Positions 7,414-15,978 are shown, numbered from the stretch's first letter. The stretch: DNA of 25,843 nt from CAWUJT01 sp963922715 (GCA_963922715.1 CAWUJT010000019.1:1-25843); one strand, 5' to 3'. Numbers and translations are program-made. Notes: generated by a model not told the origin, from the letters alone.

Positions 7414-8061
7414 CTAAGGTAATGATAACAGGCGAAACTCTTCCCCAGGCACTGTTTGGCGGGCGGACTCCATGCTGGGCCCGTCCAACTCAAAATCGGG
7501 AAAGAGGTCACGGATTTGTTGCCTTTGCGGCTCTGTCAGTGCGTTTATGATGGCGTCATCGGGCTGGAAACTTTCGCTCCAAGTGCCGTCGGCGAATAGA
7601 ACCTCATGGCGGGTGCACATCAGGTGGAAATAATCCACACCCTGCCCCTTTGATACATGCGCAACCCCGGGCCAATCCAAAAGATCCTCCGCCATCACAA
7701 ACACCTCGGAGGCACCAAAATAAAGCTGGGCGTGCTTGTGTGTGATCAACATGCGATGATTGGGGGACACGATCATATCGCACGATGGCGTTTCATGGCC
7801 TAAGGCACCGGCGCTAATCTGGATAGGGGCCAGGGTAGGATGCGCAGATAGCGTGTCAGCTTCTATGTGCTGCGTACCCACCCAAGTGATCTCCTGAAAC
7901 CCATTGTCGCGGGTCAAGACTTTCTCACCTGGCTTTATCTTGTCTGCGCACATCACCCCGCGTAACGTGATAAAGTGTGAAGCAAGCGTAAAACACGGCA
8001 GAATACTCTGGATGCGTTTCAGAGTTTGGCGATTGATTTTATTTTTCTTCGCTGAATGCAT
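7414..8061 (-). CDS. Stand-alone Hint_2 (hedgehog/intein) domain protein
   Basis: The 215-residue product is almost entirely one Hint_2 domain, a family common in Rhodobacterales, usually with unknown function. Visible blocks: LPCFT with the candidate nucleophile Cys23; KPGEKVLTRDNGFQEITWVG (about 43-62); VSPNHRMLI (98-106) with His102; a YFHLMCTRHEVLFADGTWSESF block in the C-terminal half. The usual GT after CFT is changed to AS, so block A is atypical. No N-terminal passenger domain or secretion repeat is present. ATG at 8061 is chosen; an in-frame GTG at 8103 would add 14 residues but has no well-placed ribosome-binding site. The gene stands between fumC (convergent) and tRNA-Leu (same strand). 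Confidence 0.75.
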   Translation of the reverse strand: MHSAKKNKINRQTLKRIQSILPCFTLASHFITLRGVMCADKIKPGEKVLTRDNGFQEITWVGTQHIEADTLSAHPTLAPIQISAGALGHETPSCDMIVSPNHRMLITHKHAQLYFGASEVFVMAEDLLDWPGVAHVSKGQGVDYFHLMCTRHEVLFADGTWSESFQPDDAIINALTEPQRQQIRDLFPDFELDGPSMESARQTVPGEEFRLLSLP

Positions 8062-8166
8062 AAACACATCTTTATGGTGGTATTGTCTTTTTGAAAGAGG
8101 CACCTCAGATTTTTATGAGGCGTTCTGTCGCATTCGTATTTCTGCGTCAGTATTGACTGGATTGAG

Positions 8167-8253
8167 TGGTACCGGTGGCCGGACTCGAACCGGCAAGCCT
8201 TTACGGGCGGTGGATTTTGAATCCACTGCGTCTACCAATTCCGCCACACCGGC
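8167..8253 (-). tRNA. tRNA-Leu(CAA)
   Basis: An 87-base cloverleaf on the minus strand. The acceptor stem GCCGGTG pairs with CACCGGT (one G-U), followed by discriminator A and an encoded CCA. The anticodon arm is GTGGA-TTCAAAA-TCCAC, giving anticodon CAA (reads UUG). A variable arm and a T-arm with GGTTCGAGTCC are visible, as expected for a class II leucine tRNA. Confidence 0.96.
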
Positions 8254-8387
8254 AACGCGTTTTGCACCGTTATCAAGACTGCGGAGCAATGGCAATCGTG
8301 TTTCGCTAATATTCTGTGGCATAAGGCTTTGTCTTGCATTTACGGATACAAACTTCCAAATCAAAATTCAAAAATGACAGGTGCACA

Positions 8388-9101
8388 GTGACAAAAGGAA
8401 CATCAGGCCGCGGCCAACGTGAGTTGCGCGTAAAGGTGAAAACCGCAAAGGGGCGTAAGCTGTCTTCAACCCGGTGGTTGGAACGTCAACTAAACGATCC
8501 GTATGTTCAGCGTGCAAAAGCAGACGGCTATCGTGGACGGGCAGCATACAAACTCAAAGAAATTGATGACAAGTTTCGCTTTCTTGTTCCTGGTGCACAG
8601 GTTTTGGATTTGGGCTGTGCACCTGGTGGGTGGGCGCAAGTGGCCGTGCCCCGGATCAACGCAGATGGAATGAAGCCAGGCAAACGCCGGGGCCGATATG
8701 TCGGTGTAGATTTGCAGGCGGTATCTCCCTTAAAAGGCGCGGAGTTCCATGTGATTGACTTTCTCGACCAGGGGGCAGACCAACAGGTTCATGCCTGGTT
8801 GGGCGGGGCTGCAGATGTTGTCTTGTCGGATATGGCTGCTGCGTCCTCAGGCCATAAACAAACAGATCACCTCAGAATAGTCGCACTTTGCGAGGCGGCT
8901 GCCTATTTTGCCTTTGATATTCTTGAGCCAGGGGGCACCTTTGTGGCCAAAGTCTTGGCAGGGGGGGCCGAAGGGGAATTGCAAAAGGTCCTCAAACAGC
9001 GGTTTGAAAAGGTCGCTCACCTCAAACCAGCGGCCAGCCGTTCGGACAGTTCCGAAAAATTCGTTGTTTGCCTGAAGTTTATCAAATCACCTGCGCTTTA
9101 A
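8388..9101 (+). CDS. rlmE: 23S rRNA (uridine-2552) 2'-O-methyltransferase RlmE
   Basis: FtsJ/RrmJ-family enzyme that methylates the ribose of U2552 in the peptidyl-transferase A-loop during large-subunit maturation, using S-adenosylmethionine. The product has 237 residues from a GTG at 8388. The SAM motif VLDLGCAPGGW is at 72-82, and the K-D-K-E catalytic tetrad of the family is seen as Lys55, Asp148, Lys188 and Glu223. An in-frame TTG at 8334 would add 18 residues with no family resemblance, whereas homologues I recall begin like TKGTSGRGQRELRVK, so the GTG is preferred (AGG lies about eight bases upstream). The gene lies 127 bases ahead of bamA; the two are probably separate units. Confidence 0.93.
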   Translation: MTKGTSGRGQRELRVKVKTAKGRKLSSTRWLERQLNDPYVQRAKADGYRGRAAYKLKEIDDKFRFLVPGAQVLDLGCAPGGWAQVAVPRINADGMKPGKRRGRYVGVDLQAVSPLKGAEFHVIDFLDQGADQQVHAWLGGAADVVLSDMAAASSGHKQTDHLRIVALCEAAAYFAFDILEPGGTFVAKVLAGGAEGELQKVLKQRFEKVAHLKPAASRSDSSEKFVVCLKFIKSPAL

Positions 9102-9167
9102 AATTGTGGGCCGCGAATGGTGTTCTAACCACCGGTGCACGCGCGCAATTCTCCCTCCATTGATGTT

Positions 9168-9196
9168 TTGACTCCCCCGTCCGTGCGGTTTATGGA
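9168..9196 (+). promoter_or_regulatory. Candidate promoter for the bamA-lpxB operon
   Basis: TTGACT at 9168-9173, a 17-base spacer and TATGGA at 9191-9196 sit 32 bases before the bamA ATG. The spacing is ideal and the -35 is good; the -10 is only partly consensus. Confidence 0.4.
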
Positions 9197-9228
9197 TCAA
9201 AGAAACTTGCGTCGTCTGGGGAGATCGC

Positions 9229-11541
9229 ATGTCACGAAATTCATTTTTATCGTCTGCGCGTGTTGGACTGCTTGCAGCGCTTATTCTGGTCACAGCCGCG
9301 GTGCAAACAACATCACAAAGCTACCGCTTCACGTCTTTTGTGTTTGAGGGCAACCAGCGTATCGAGGAGGCGACCATCCTCGATTATCTTGGCGTTGTTC
9401 CCGGCCAAACGATCAGCGCTGCAGAAGTGAATGATGGTTTAAATAGACTGCAGGCCTCTGGGCTTTTTGAAGAAGTCACGATTGTGCCGTCTGGCTCAAC
9501 ACTGATGATTGTCGTCAAAGAATATCCCACGATCAATCAAATCAACTTTGAGGGCAACAGACGGCTGAACGATGAGGCCCTTGGTCAATTAATCCTGAGC
9601 CAACCGCGCCGGGTGTTCAGCCCCGCAACCGCCGAAGCGGACACACGGGCAATTGCCGCTGCCTATGAGGTCTCCGGCCGCTTGGCGGCAACAGTCACCC
9701 CCCGCATCATCCGCCGCAGCGACAACAGGGTAGATTTAATTTTTGAAATTGCCGAAGGACGCGTGACAGAGATTGAGCGCGTGTCTTTTGTTGGAAACCG
9801 CGCCTACTCAGATCGCAGGCTTAGACGCGTTCTGGAAACCAAACAGGCAGGTCTATTCAGAAGCGTGATCAGATCTGACACGTTTATTGCGGATCGAATC
9901 GCATTCGATGAGCAACTTCTGCGGGATTTTTATCTCGCGCGCGGCTATGTCGATGCGCAAGTCCTTTCCGTTACTCCGGAACTCACACCAACCCGAGATG
10001 CCTTCCTTTTGACCTTTCGTATCCGAGAAGGTCAGCAGTATAGGTTAGGTCGAATAGAAGCGTTCTCTGATCTGCCGGAAATTGACCTTGATCTTTACCA
10101 ATCGGAAATCAAGGCCGAGACAGGAGATATTTATTCTCCGCGCCTGGTGGACAATGCGGTTGAACGGCTGGAGCTTTTGGCCACATCGCAGGGTTTGAAT
10201 TTCATTCGGGTCCGCCCAAACATCATCCGCAATGATGCTGAGCTAACCTTGGATCTCGAATATATCATCGAACGCGGCCCACGGGTTTTTGTGGAGCGTA
10301 TCGATATTGAAGGCAATGCAACCACACTTGATCGCGTGATCCGCAACCGGTTTAGAACAGTTGAGGGTGATCCGTTTAATCCGCGTGAAATCCGCGCAGC
10401 GGCAGAACGTCTGCGCGCATTGAATTATTTTAGCAATGTTGAGGTCAGCGCCAGGCCGGGCAGTTCAGAAAGCCAAAGCGTGGTTGACGTTAATGTCGAA
10501 GAACAACCCACTGGAACATTGGGATTTTCCGTCAGTTATGAAGAACAAGATGGTGCAGGTTTAGCGGTGACGTTGTCAGAATCGAACTTTCTTGGACGTG
10601 GTCAATCGGTTGGATTGTCCTTCGACACAACCAGTGACGCTCAAAATGCTAATATATCATTTTCTGAGCCTTATTTTCTTGGGCGGGATTTAACATTTTC
10701 GATTGGTGCAGGCTACACAACAACCGATAGTCAAGACGCAACCTACGACACGACAACGGCGTTATTTCGGACAGGGTTGAGTTATCCTTTAGGGGAATTC
10801 AGCCGCATTGGGCTAAGATACCGCTTGTCGAATGATGAGCTTGGGATCAATGATCCTGACGCGACCTCAGAAATTCTGATCAACGAGGCCGATAGCGCGG
10901 TCACATCCGCTATAGAATACTCTTGGTCCTATGACACACGCGGACGCGGGCTCGACCCAACCCGCGGTATCGCGTTACGTTTTGCACAGGAGTATGCAGG
11001 GCTAGGCGGTGATGTCGAACATATAAAAACCACGTTTGCTGTGATTGGAGAGCAGGATGTCTTCAATGAAGAGGTTACACTGATCGCCGCCCTGGAAGGC
11101 GGCCATATTATCGGCCTTGGTGACAGTGGCACCCGGATCAACACACGATTTTTCAACAACCAAAGACAACTGCGCGGCTTTGAAGCCGGTGGGATCGGTC
11201 CACGTGACACAAATGCCTCCGATGACCCTTTGGGCGGGAACTCCTACGTCGCAGTCCGTCTTGAGGCGCAGTTTCCTCTTATTTTCTTACCCGAAGAATA
11301 CGGTATGCGCGGTGCTGTGTTTGCCGATGCAGGCTCTGTTTGGGACTTAGACGATACCAATGGCGGAACTTCTGGAAACGATCCTGTTGACGACGGCTTT
11401 AATCTGCGCTCTGTCGTCGGGTTTGGATTGTTATGGGATACTCAGATTGGGCCGTTGCGTTTTAACTTTACCCGTGCGCTTTCAAGTGAACCTTATGACC
11501 GCGAACAAAGTTTTGATTTTACAATTCAAACGCGCTTCTAA
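9229..11541 (+). CDS. bamA: Outer membrane protein assembly factor BamA
   Basis: Essential Omp85-family core of the BAM complex that inserts beta-barrel proteins into the outer membrane. The 770-residue product starts with a signal peptide (basic RNS...AR, hydrophobic VGLLAALILVTAAV, about 1-28), followed by five POTRA repeats (roughly 33-99, 100-177, 178-267, 268-351, 352-427). The 16-strand barrel occupies about 430-770. LRGF at 648-651 corresponds to the conserved (V/I)RGF lid-loop motif. The chain ends in phenylalanine (FTIQTRF), the classical outer-membrane C-terminal signal. GGGAGA lies seven bases before the ATG. It leads the lipid A operon. In many proteobacteria rseP precedes bamA; here rlmE does. 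Confidence 0.97.
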   Translation: MSRNSFLSSARVGLLAALILVTAAVQTTSQSYRFTSFVFEGNQRIEEATILDYLGVVPGQTISAAEVNDGLNRLQASGLFEEVTIVPSGSTLMIVVKEYPTINQINFEGNRRLNDEALGQLILSQPRRVFSPATAEADTRAIAAAYEVSGRLAATVTPRIIRRSDNRVDLIFEIAEGRVTEIERVSFVGNRAYSDRRLRRVLETKQAGLFRSVIRSDTFIADRIAFDEQLLRDFYLARGYVDAQVLSVTPELTPTRDAFLLTFRIREGQQYRLGRIEAFSDLPEIDLDLYQSEIKAETGDIYSPRLVDNAVERLELLATSQGLNFIRVRPNIIRNDAELTLDLEYIIERGPRVFVERIDIEGNATTLDRVIRNRFRTVEGDPFNPREIRAAAERLRALNYFSNVEVSARPGSSESQSVVDVNVEEQPTGTLGFSVSYEEQDGAGLAVTLSESNFLGRGQSVGLSFDTTSDAQNANISFSEPYFLGRDLTFSIGAGYTTTDSQDATYDTTTALFRTGLSYPLGEFSRIGLRYRLSNDELGINDPDATSEILINEADSAVTSAIEYSWSYDTRGRGLDPTRGIALRFAQEYAGLGGDVEHIKTTFAVIGEQDVFNEEVTLIAALEGGHIIGLGDSGTRINTRFFNNQRQLRGFEAGGIGPRDTNASDDPLGGNSYVAVRLEAQFPLIFLPEEYGMRGAVFADAGSVWDLDDTNGGTSGNDPVDDGFNLRSVVGFGLLWDTQIGPLRFNFTRALSSEPYDREQSFDFTIQTRF

Positions 11542-11566
11542 GGTTATCTCCGCTGGCCGCGGTTTT

Positions 11567-12169
11567 GTGCGACACGTTCAGCTGGTGTCGCTCTGTCTCC
11601 TGGTGTTCGGTGTTGCGGCATCGGCACAACAACAATTCACTCTGCGCTCTCCGATTGTAGTGCTCGATCGCGAGCGGTTTTACCAAGAGTCCGTCTTTGG
11701 TCAGCGGCAACAGCGCTGGCTTGAAACAGAAAGCGCAGCGCTTCGCAATGAAAATCGGCAAATTGAGATGGAGTTGACAGAAGAAGAACAACAATTGACT
11801 GAACTCCGCAACACCGTAGACCGCGTCACATTTCAGAATATGGCGGACGCATTCAATGCAAAAGTTGAGCGACTGCGTGGTGGACAAGATTTTAAGGCTC
11901 AAAGATTGACACAGATTACAGAAATTGCACAATCATCCTTTTTCGATCGCGCAAAGCCCATACTCTTTGACCTTGCCCAAGAAACAGGTGCCCTTGTGGT
12001 GCTTGACAAACAAAGTGTGATTGCATCCGCTGACTATATTGATATTACAGATATCGCTATTCGTCGAGTGGATATGCAATTTGACGAAAATTCTGAACTT
12101 TTTGACACGGGCCTTTTCCCACAAGACAATGACCTGACACTCCGCCAACAAGAGACCGAGAATCGATGA
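11567..12169 (+). CDS. skp: OmpH/Skp-family periplasmic chaperone
   Basis: Periplasmic holdase that carries unfolded outer-membrane proteins towards BamA. Read from GTG at 11567, the 200-residue product has a clean signal peptide: short basic start (MRHVQ), hydrophobic LVSLCLLVFGVA, then ASA|QQQ. The mature part begins with SPIVVLDRERFYQES, followed by a long charged helical region (about 50-120) typical of the Skp tentacles. There is no good Shine-Dalgarno before this GTG. The reading frame stays open upstream into bamA, with an ATG at 11495 that would overlap bamA by 47 bases, so the start is uncertain. The stop overlaps the fabZ start (ATGA), indicating translational coupling. Function is assigned from family and position between bamA and fabZ. 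Confidence 0.8.
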   Translation: MRHVQLVSLCLLVFGVAASAQQQFTLRSPIVVLDRERFYQESVFGQRQQRWLETESAALRNENRQIEMELTEEEQQLTELRNTVDRVTFQNMADAFNAKVERLRGGQDFKAQRLTQITEIAQSSFFDRAKPILFDLAQETGALVVLDKQSVIASADYIDITDIAIRRVDMQFDENSELFDTGLFPQDNDLTLRQQETENR

Positions 12170-12639
12170 CATCTAAGACTGTAGACGTGGCTGATATCCA
12201 TCTTATTCAAAGGATTATCCCCCATAGATATCCTTTCCTTTTGATCGATAAAGTCGAAGCGATTGTCCCTTATACCTCTGCCACTGGCATAAAAAACGTC
12301 ACCTTCAATGAACCCCATTTCCAAGGTCACTTTCCAAATGCGCCGATCATGCCGGGTGTCACTATGGTAGAGGCCATGGGCCAAACAGCGGCTGTTATGG
12401 TTGGGGTATCCTCGAATATCTTAGACCGGAATGTCGTTGTCTATTTTATGGGGATCGATGGATGTAAGTTTCGTCGTAAAGTCGTCCCAGGTGATGTGCT
12501 GAAGATTGACGTGGCGGTGACGCGCGGGCGCCCTGGTGGACGTGTCTGGAAGTTTGATTGCAAAGCGCATGTTGACACAGAAATTGCTTGTGAAGCGCAG
12601 ATTACCGCAATGTTAGGGCGGGACGAGGACACTTTGTAA
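12166..12639 (+). CDS. fabZ: 3-hydroxyacyl-ACP dehydratase FabZ
   Basis: Hot-dog-fold enzyme that dehydrates 3-hydroxyacyl-ACP in each fatty-acid elongation round. It competes with LpxA for hydroxyacyl-ACP, which explains why the two genes are so often adjacent. The product is 157 residues. The catalytic pair is visible as His55 in GHFPNAPIMPGV and Glu69 in MVEAMGQ, in the usual spacing; the N-terminal PHRYPFLLID block (19-28) is typical. The start overlaps the skp stop as ATGA and the stop overlaps the lpxA start as TAATG, so expression is probably coupled across all three genes. Confidence 0.97.
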   Translation: MTSKTVDVADIHLIQRIIPHRYPFLLIDKVEAIVPYTSATGIKNVTFNEPHFQGHFPNAPIMPGVTMVEAMGQTAAVMVGVSSNILDRNVVVYFMGIDGCKFRRKVVPGDVLKIDVAVTRGRPGGRVWKFDCKAHVDTEIACEAQITAMLGRDEDTL

Positions 12640-13436
12640 TGGGAATTGCGTCCTCCGCCCGCATTCACCCGACAGCCTTGATCGAAACTGGGGCCACAAT
12701 CGGCCACGATGCCGAGATTGGCCCTTATACGATCATCGGCCCGCATGTGCAGATCGGACCAAATGTTGTGGTAAAATCCCATGTCGTGGTGACGGGACAC
12801 ACGAAAATTGGGGACGGGACTGTGATTTTCCCGTTTGCTTGCATTGGTGAGATTCCCCAAGACCTCAAGTACAGTGGCGAAGAGACACAGTTGGTCATCG
12901 GGGCTCGTAACCGTATTCGTGAATATGTCACCATGAGCCTGGGTACCCAACAAGGGGGCGGTGTGACCGAAGTTGGGGATGATGGCCTCTACATGGCCGG
13001 TGTGCATGTCGCCCATGATTGTAAGCTGGGTGATCGAGTGATCATGGTGAACAATTCCGGGCTTGCGGGTCACTGCACCATTGAGGATGATGTCATTATT
13101 GGCGGATTGTCCGGCGTGCACCAATTTGTGCGCATTGGCCGGGGCGCCATCATCGGCGGTTGCACAAAAGTCACCCATGACGTCATGCCCCATGGCTTGG
13201 TACAGGGCGAACGCGGCGAACTTGAAGGGCTCAATCTTGTCGGTCTCAAACGACGCGGCGTGAGCCGAGATGACATCACTGCTCTGCGCATGGCTTTTGC
13301 CGCGCTCAAACAGGGGGAGGACAGTTTTGTCAAACGTGCCGAACGGATTGGCGCGGACGCCGAAAGCCCCTACGTGAAAGACGTAGTCCGTTTCATCACC
13401 AGTGCGACAGATCGTTCTTTCCTGACACCCAAATGA
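12639..13436 (+). CDS. lpxA: UDP-N-acetylglucosamine acyltransferase LpxA
   Basis: First step of lipid A synthesis: transfers a 3-hydroxyacyl chain from ACP to the 3-OH of UDP-GlcNAc in the cytoplasm. The product is 265 residues, close to the family's usual ~262. The N-terminal two-thirds is a left-handed parallel beta-helix built from hexapeptide repeats (IGHDAEIGPYTIIGPHVQIG and similar). The catalytic histidine is His126 in HVAHDCKLG. The C-terminal helical part begins near GLNLVGLKRRG. The gene overlaps fabZ by one base and lpxI by four bases (ATGA). Confidence 0.97.
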   Translation: MGIASSARIHPTALIETGATIGHDAEIGPYTIIGPHVQIGPNVVVKSHVVVTGHTKIGDGTVIFPFACIGEIPQDLKYSGEETQLVIGARNRIREYVTMSLGTQQGGGVTEVGDDGLYMAGVHVAHDCKLGDRVIMVNNSGLAGHCTIEDDVIIGGLSGVHQFVRIGRGAIIGGCTKVTHDVMPHGLVQGERGELEGLNLVGLKRRGVSRDDITALRMAFAALKQGEDSFVKRAERIGADAESPYVKDVVRFITSATDRSFLTPK

Positions 13437-14230
13437 TTGCTCTGATTGCCGGTCAAGGCGCATTGCCCGCACGTGTCGCTGCAGGCTTGCAGGGACAAGC
13501 TTATCGGGTTTTCGCGCTAGAGGACTTTGCCCCCGATAATCTCAACCATGAAACCTTTCGCATTGAACAACTCGGCACATTCCTGAAACGGTTGCAAGAG
13601 ATTGGCACCACACGTGTCTGCTTGATCGGTCGGATCGCCCGCCCAAAACTCGATCCTGCGCGAATCGACGCGGCGACATTGCCGTTTGTCCCGCGCATGA
13701 TGGAGGCATTGAAAGTCGGCGGTGACGATGCCGCCCTCAGGCTTGTGCTACGTCTTTTTGAAGAGGCAGGATTTAACCCTGTTGCCGCACATACCATTGT
13801 ACCCGATCTACTGCCGCCCGAAGGTGTCCTGACCGGAGAGCTGCGTGATCAAGACCACCACGATCTGATACGGGCACAAGAGGTTCATATGATCCTGTCT
13901 CAGGCCGATGTTGGCCAGGGCTTGGTGGTGGCGGGTGGACAGGTGCTTGCAGTCGAGGCTTTGCCGGGCACCGATTGGATGTTGGAGAGCCTCGCACAGA
14001 ATGGGTTTCCGCGCCCTGCAGGGGGTTTATTCTACAAAGCCCCGAAAGCAGGGCAAGATATGCGCATCGATATGCCGGTCATTGGCCCTGAGACAATCAC
14101 ACGTGCCGCCAAAGCAGGGTTGTCCGGTGTTGCCATAGCATCCGGCGGCGTTATGGTGGTGGATCAAACTGCCACCATCGCAGCGGCACAGGTCAATGGT
14201 CTGTTTCTTTGGGTTGTGCCTTCCGAATGA
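13433..14230 (+). CDS. lpxI: UDP-2,3-diacylglucosamine pyrophosphatase LpxI
   Basis: Hydrolyses UDP-2,3-diacylglucosamine to lipid X in the fourth step of lipid A synthesis. LpxI (formerly DUF1009) replaces LpxH in alphaproteobacteria and is unrelated to it. The 265-residue product shows the family layout: an N-terminal Rossmann-like part beginning MIALIAGQGALP, then a C-terminal domain with GQVLAVEALPGTDWML (about 163-178), KAPKAGQDMRIDMPVIGPETI (about 202-222) and the end segment SGGVMVVDQ. Location between lpxA and lpxB is the standard alphaproteobacterial order and supports the call. It overlaps both neighbours through ATGA junctions. Confidence 0.94.
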   Translation: MIALIAGQGALPARVAAGLQGQAYRVFALEDFAPDNLNHETFRIEQLGTFLKRLQEIGTTRVCLIGRIARPKLDPARIDAATLPFVPRMMEALKVGGDDAALRLVLRLFEEAGFNPVAAHTIVPDLLPPEGVLTGELRDQDHHDLIRAQEVHMILSQADVGQGLVVAGGQVLAVEALPGTDWMLESLAQNGFPRPAGGLFYKAPKAGQDMRIDMPVIGPETITRAAKAGLSGVAIASGGVMVVDQTATIAAAQVNGLFLWVVPSE

Positions 14231-15390
14231 CCAAAAGAACGCTGTATATGATAGCAGGCGAGCCTTCGGGGGATGCACTCGGCGCCGCTTTGATCAAAGG
14301 CTTCAAAGAGATTGCGCCCGATCTTGTCCTTTCTGGTGTCGGGGGACCACTGATGGAAGCGGAGGGCTTGCACAGTCAATTTCCCATGTCAGATATCAGT
14401 GTGGCCGGCTTTGCCGAGGTCGTGCCCAAAATTCCAACTCTCTTGCGCCGGATCAAGGCCTGTGTGACAGCGATTGAAACACACCGTCCTTCTGCACTGT
14501 TGACCATAGACAGCCCTGATTTTTGCTTGCGTGTGGCCAACCGGGTGAAACGCGCACGGCCTGATCTGAAAACCATCCACTACGTTGCCCCCTCTGTTTG
14601 GGCTTGGCGCGAGAACAGGGCCACCAAAATGGCACAGAGCATTGATCATGTTCTGGCCCTTTTGCCGTTTGAACCCCCCTATATGCAAGCCGCGGGCATG
14701 GGCTGCGATTTTGTGGGGCATCCGGCGGCGTCAACCCAATCGCCTACCCCGCAACAGGTGGCGCAGTTTCGTGTGGAACACAGGATTACGGGGGATGTGC
14801 CTTTGATCCTGGCTCTGCCTGGCTCTCGTCAGATGGAGGTGCGCCGTTTGACACCCATTTTTGGCGCTGCCCTCAAAATTGTTTTGCAACGTTTTCCCAA
14901 GGCGCGTGTTCTGGTGCCCACACTCTCGCATTTATCACAGGATGTGCGAAAAGCGACACAGCATTGGCCCGGCCAGCCCATCATCCTGGAGACACAGAAA
15001 GACACGGCTTTTGCTGCGGCTGACGTAGCACTTGCGGCCTCTGGCACAGTCTCGCTGGAGCTGGCTGCCGCTGATACGCCTATGGTCATCGCTTATGATA
15101 TGAATTGGCTGTCACGGCGGATCATTGCATCGCAGCTGAAAATCGACACCGTCACGCTTGTCAATCTGGTGAGCGAGACCCGCGCTGTGCCAGAATATCT
15201 TGGTGCTGACTGTCAGCCAGAGGCCATCGCAAAGGGTCTTATGGATGTTTTAGACAACACCGCCCGTCGTGCAGCCCAACAGGAGGCGGCACGCCTCACG
15301 ATGGAGCGACTGGGTCGGGGCGGCGAAGCCCCTGGACTGCGCGCCGCGCGTGCAGTGATGCGTGTGATCGACCATAATAATTCAGATTGA
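14227..15390 (+). CDS. lpxB: Lipid-A-disaccharide synthase LpxB
   Basis: GT19 glycosyltransferase that joins lipid X to UDP-diacylglucosamine to form the lipid A disaccharide at the inner membrane. The 387-residue product has AGEPSGD at 10-16, VAGFAEVVPKIP, IDSPDFCLRVA, HYVAPSVWAWR, VGHPAAS, LALPGSRQMEVRRL and a sugar-nucleotide site around SGTVSLELA, all in family order. ATG at 14227 overlaps the lpxI stop as ATGA; an in-frame TTG 18 bases earlier is less likely. It is the last gene of the operon. Its stop codon overlaps the putative -35 box of the following tRNA-Arg. Confidence 0.97.
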   Translation: MTKRTLYMIAGEPSGDALGAALIKGFKEIAPDLVLSGVGGPLMEAEGLHSQFPMSDISVAGFAEVVPKIPTLLRRIKACVTAIETHRPSALLTIDSPDFCLRVANRVKRARPDLKTIHYVAPSVWAWRENRATKMAQSIDHVLALLPFEPPYMQAAGMGCDFVGHPAASTQSPTPQQVAQFRVEHRITGDVPLILALPGSRQMEVRRLTPIFGAALKIVLQRFPKARVLVPTLSHLSQDVRKATQHWPGQPIILETQKDTAFAAADVALAASGTVSLELAAADTPMVIAYDMNWLSRRIIASQLKIDTVTLVNLVSETRAVPEYLGADCQPEAIAKGLMDVLDNTARRAAQQEAARLTMERLGRGGEAPGLRAARAVMRVIDHNNSD

Positions 15391-15414
15391 AGCGGGGCCC
15401 ATATCACGTTATCT
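15387..15414 (+). promoter_or_regulatory. Candidate promoter for tRNA-Arg
   Basis: TTGAAG at 15387-15392, a 16-base spacer and TTATCT at 15409-15414 would start transcription about five bases before the mature tRNA. The -35 overlaps the lpxB stop codon. Confidence 0.4.
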
Positions 15415-15425
15415 TCATCATATAA

Positions 15426-15502
15426 GGTCCCTTAGCTCAGCTGGATAGAGCGCCGCCCTCCGAAGGCGGAGGCCAGAGGTTCGAATCCTCTAGGGACCGC
15501 CA
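15426..15502 (+). tRNA. tRNA-Arg(CCG)
   Basis: A 77-base cloverleaf. The acceptor stem GGTCCCT pairs perfectly with AGGGACC, followed by discriminator G and an encoded CCA. The anticodon arm CCGCC-CTCCGAA-GGCGG gives anticodon CCG (reads CGG). The D-arm AGCTCAGCTGGATAGAGC and T-arm AGAGGTTCGAATCCTCT are canonical. Confidence 0.97.
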
Positions 15503-15978
15503 CTATATCTATAATCTACTGTTTTAATACATATTTGCGGCATTTTACAGCCACATCAACCTTGGTTTAAAAGGTTTTTTTCTTGTTCTACCCCCATTCA
15601 AACGCTGCAACGATCCGATCATGCGTATAGCCACCTCCACCTCTTTTATGTTGGTGCGACCGATATGGGCCAAGTCACTTGTCATTGGCATGATACACTG
15701 CTGAAATGGTTGTCGGAGCTGTGATAATCACCCGCTAAAATTGTTGATGCCGCAAAAGTAACGCACTATAAATCCATATGATCCTTATATATTTTTATCA
15801 TGGCTTGATGAACGTAATCGTGACAAATTTTGCCCCACAGATCAAGTATAAGGCCACTGCGCCCAGCTTACAAACTACAGACACCACAAATGCAGTTCTG
15901 TGCCCGCGCGGGGACTTGTCCACCCATCGGGGCATGCAACGCAGACAACGCGTTTGATAGACGATTGACGGGCGCGTC
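15503..15978. other. 476-base intergenic region, no convincing gene
   Basis: AT-richer than the genes on either side. It holds one hairpin resembling a terminator near the tRNA end. A roughly 70-codon open stretch on the plus strand around 15525-15720 has no start codon and no family resemblance. On the minus strand a possible 45-codon frame (15798-15935) has a hydrophobic middle but no ribosome-binding site. I see no integrase remnant and no copy of the tRNA 3' end. The pabB promoter must lie in its right part but is not obvious. Confidence 0.5.
15558..15581 (+). terminator. Putative rho-independent terminator after tRNA-Arg
   Basis: AACCTT at 15558-15563, a 7-base loop and AAGGTT at 15571-15576 form a perfect 6-pair stem followed directly by a run of T. 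The stem is AT-rich and short, so it is of moderate strength. It lies 55 bases after the tRNA. Confidence 0.5.

Noticed and set aside
8113..8364. 83-codon minus-strand frame containing VAELVDAVDSKSTARKGLPVRVRPP
   Set aside because: This is the tRNA-Leu gene read as protein, a well-known false annotation.
12441..13472. 343-codon minus-strand frame opposite lpxA
   Set aside because: Antisense to an intact lpxA in an operon, with low-complexity composition and no recognisable domain.
15525..15720. About 70-codon start-less open stretch on the plus strand after tRNA-Arg, considered as an integrase remnant
   Set aside because: It lacks the Arg-His-x-x-Arg/Tyr motifs of tyrosine recombinases and has no start codon.
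15798..15935. 45-codon minus-strand frame with a hydrophobic middle, between tRNA-Arg and pabB
   Set aside because: No ribosome-binding site and no family resemblance; I could not separate it from chance.
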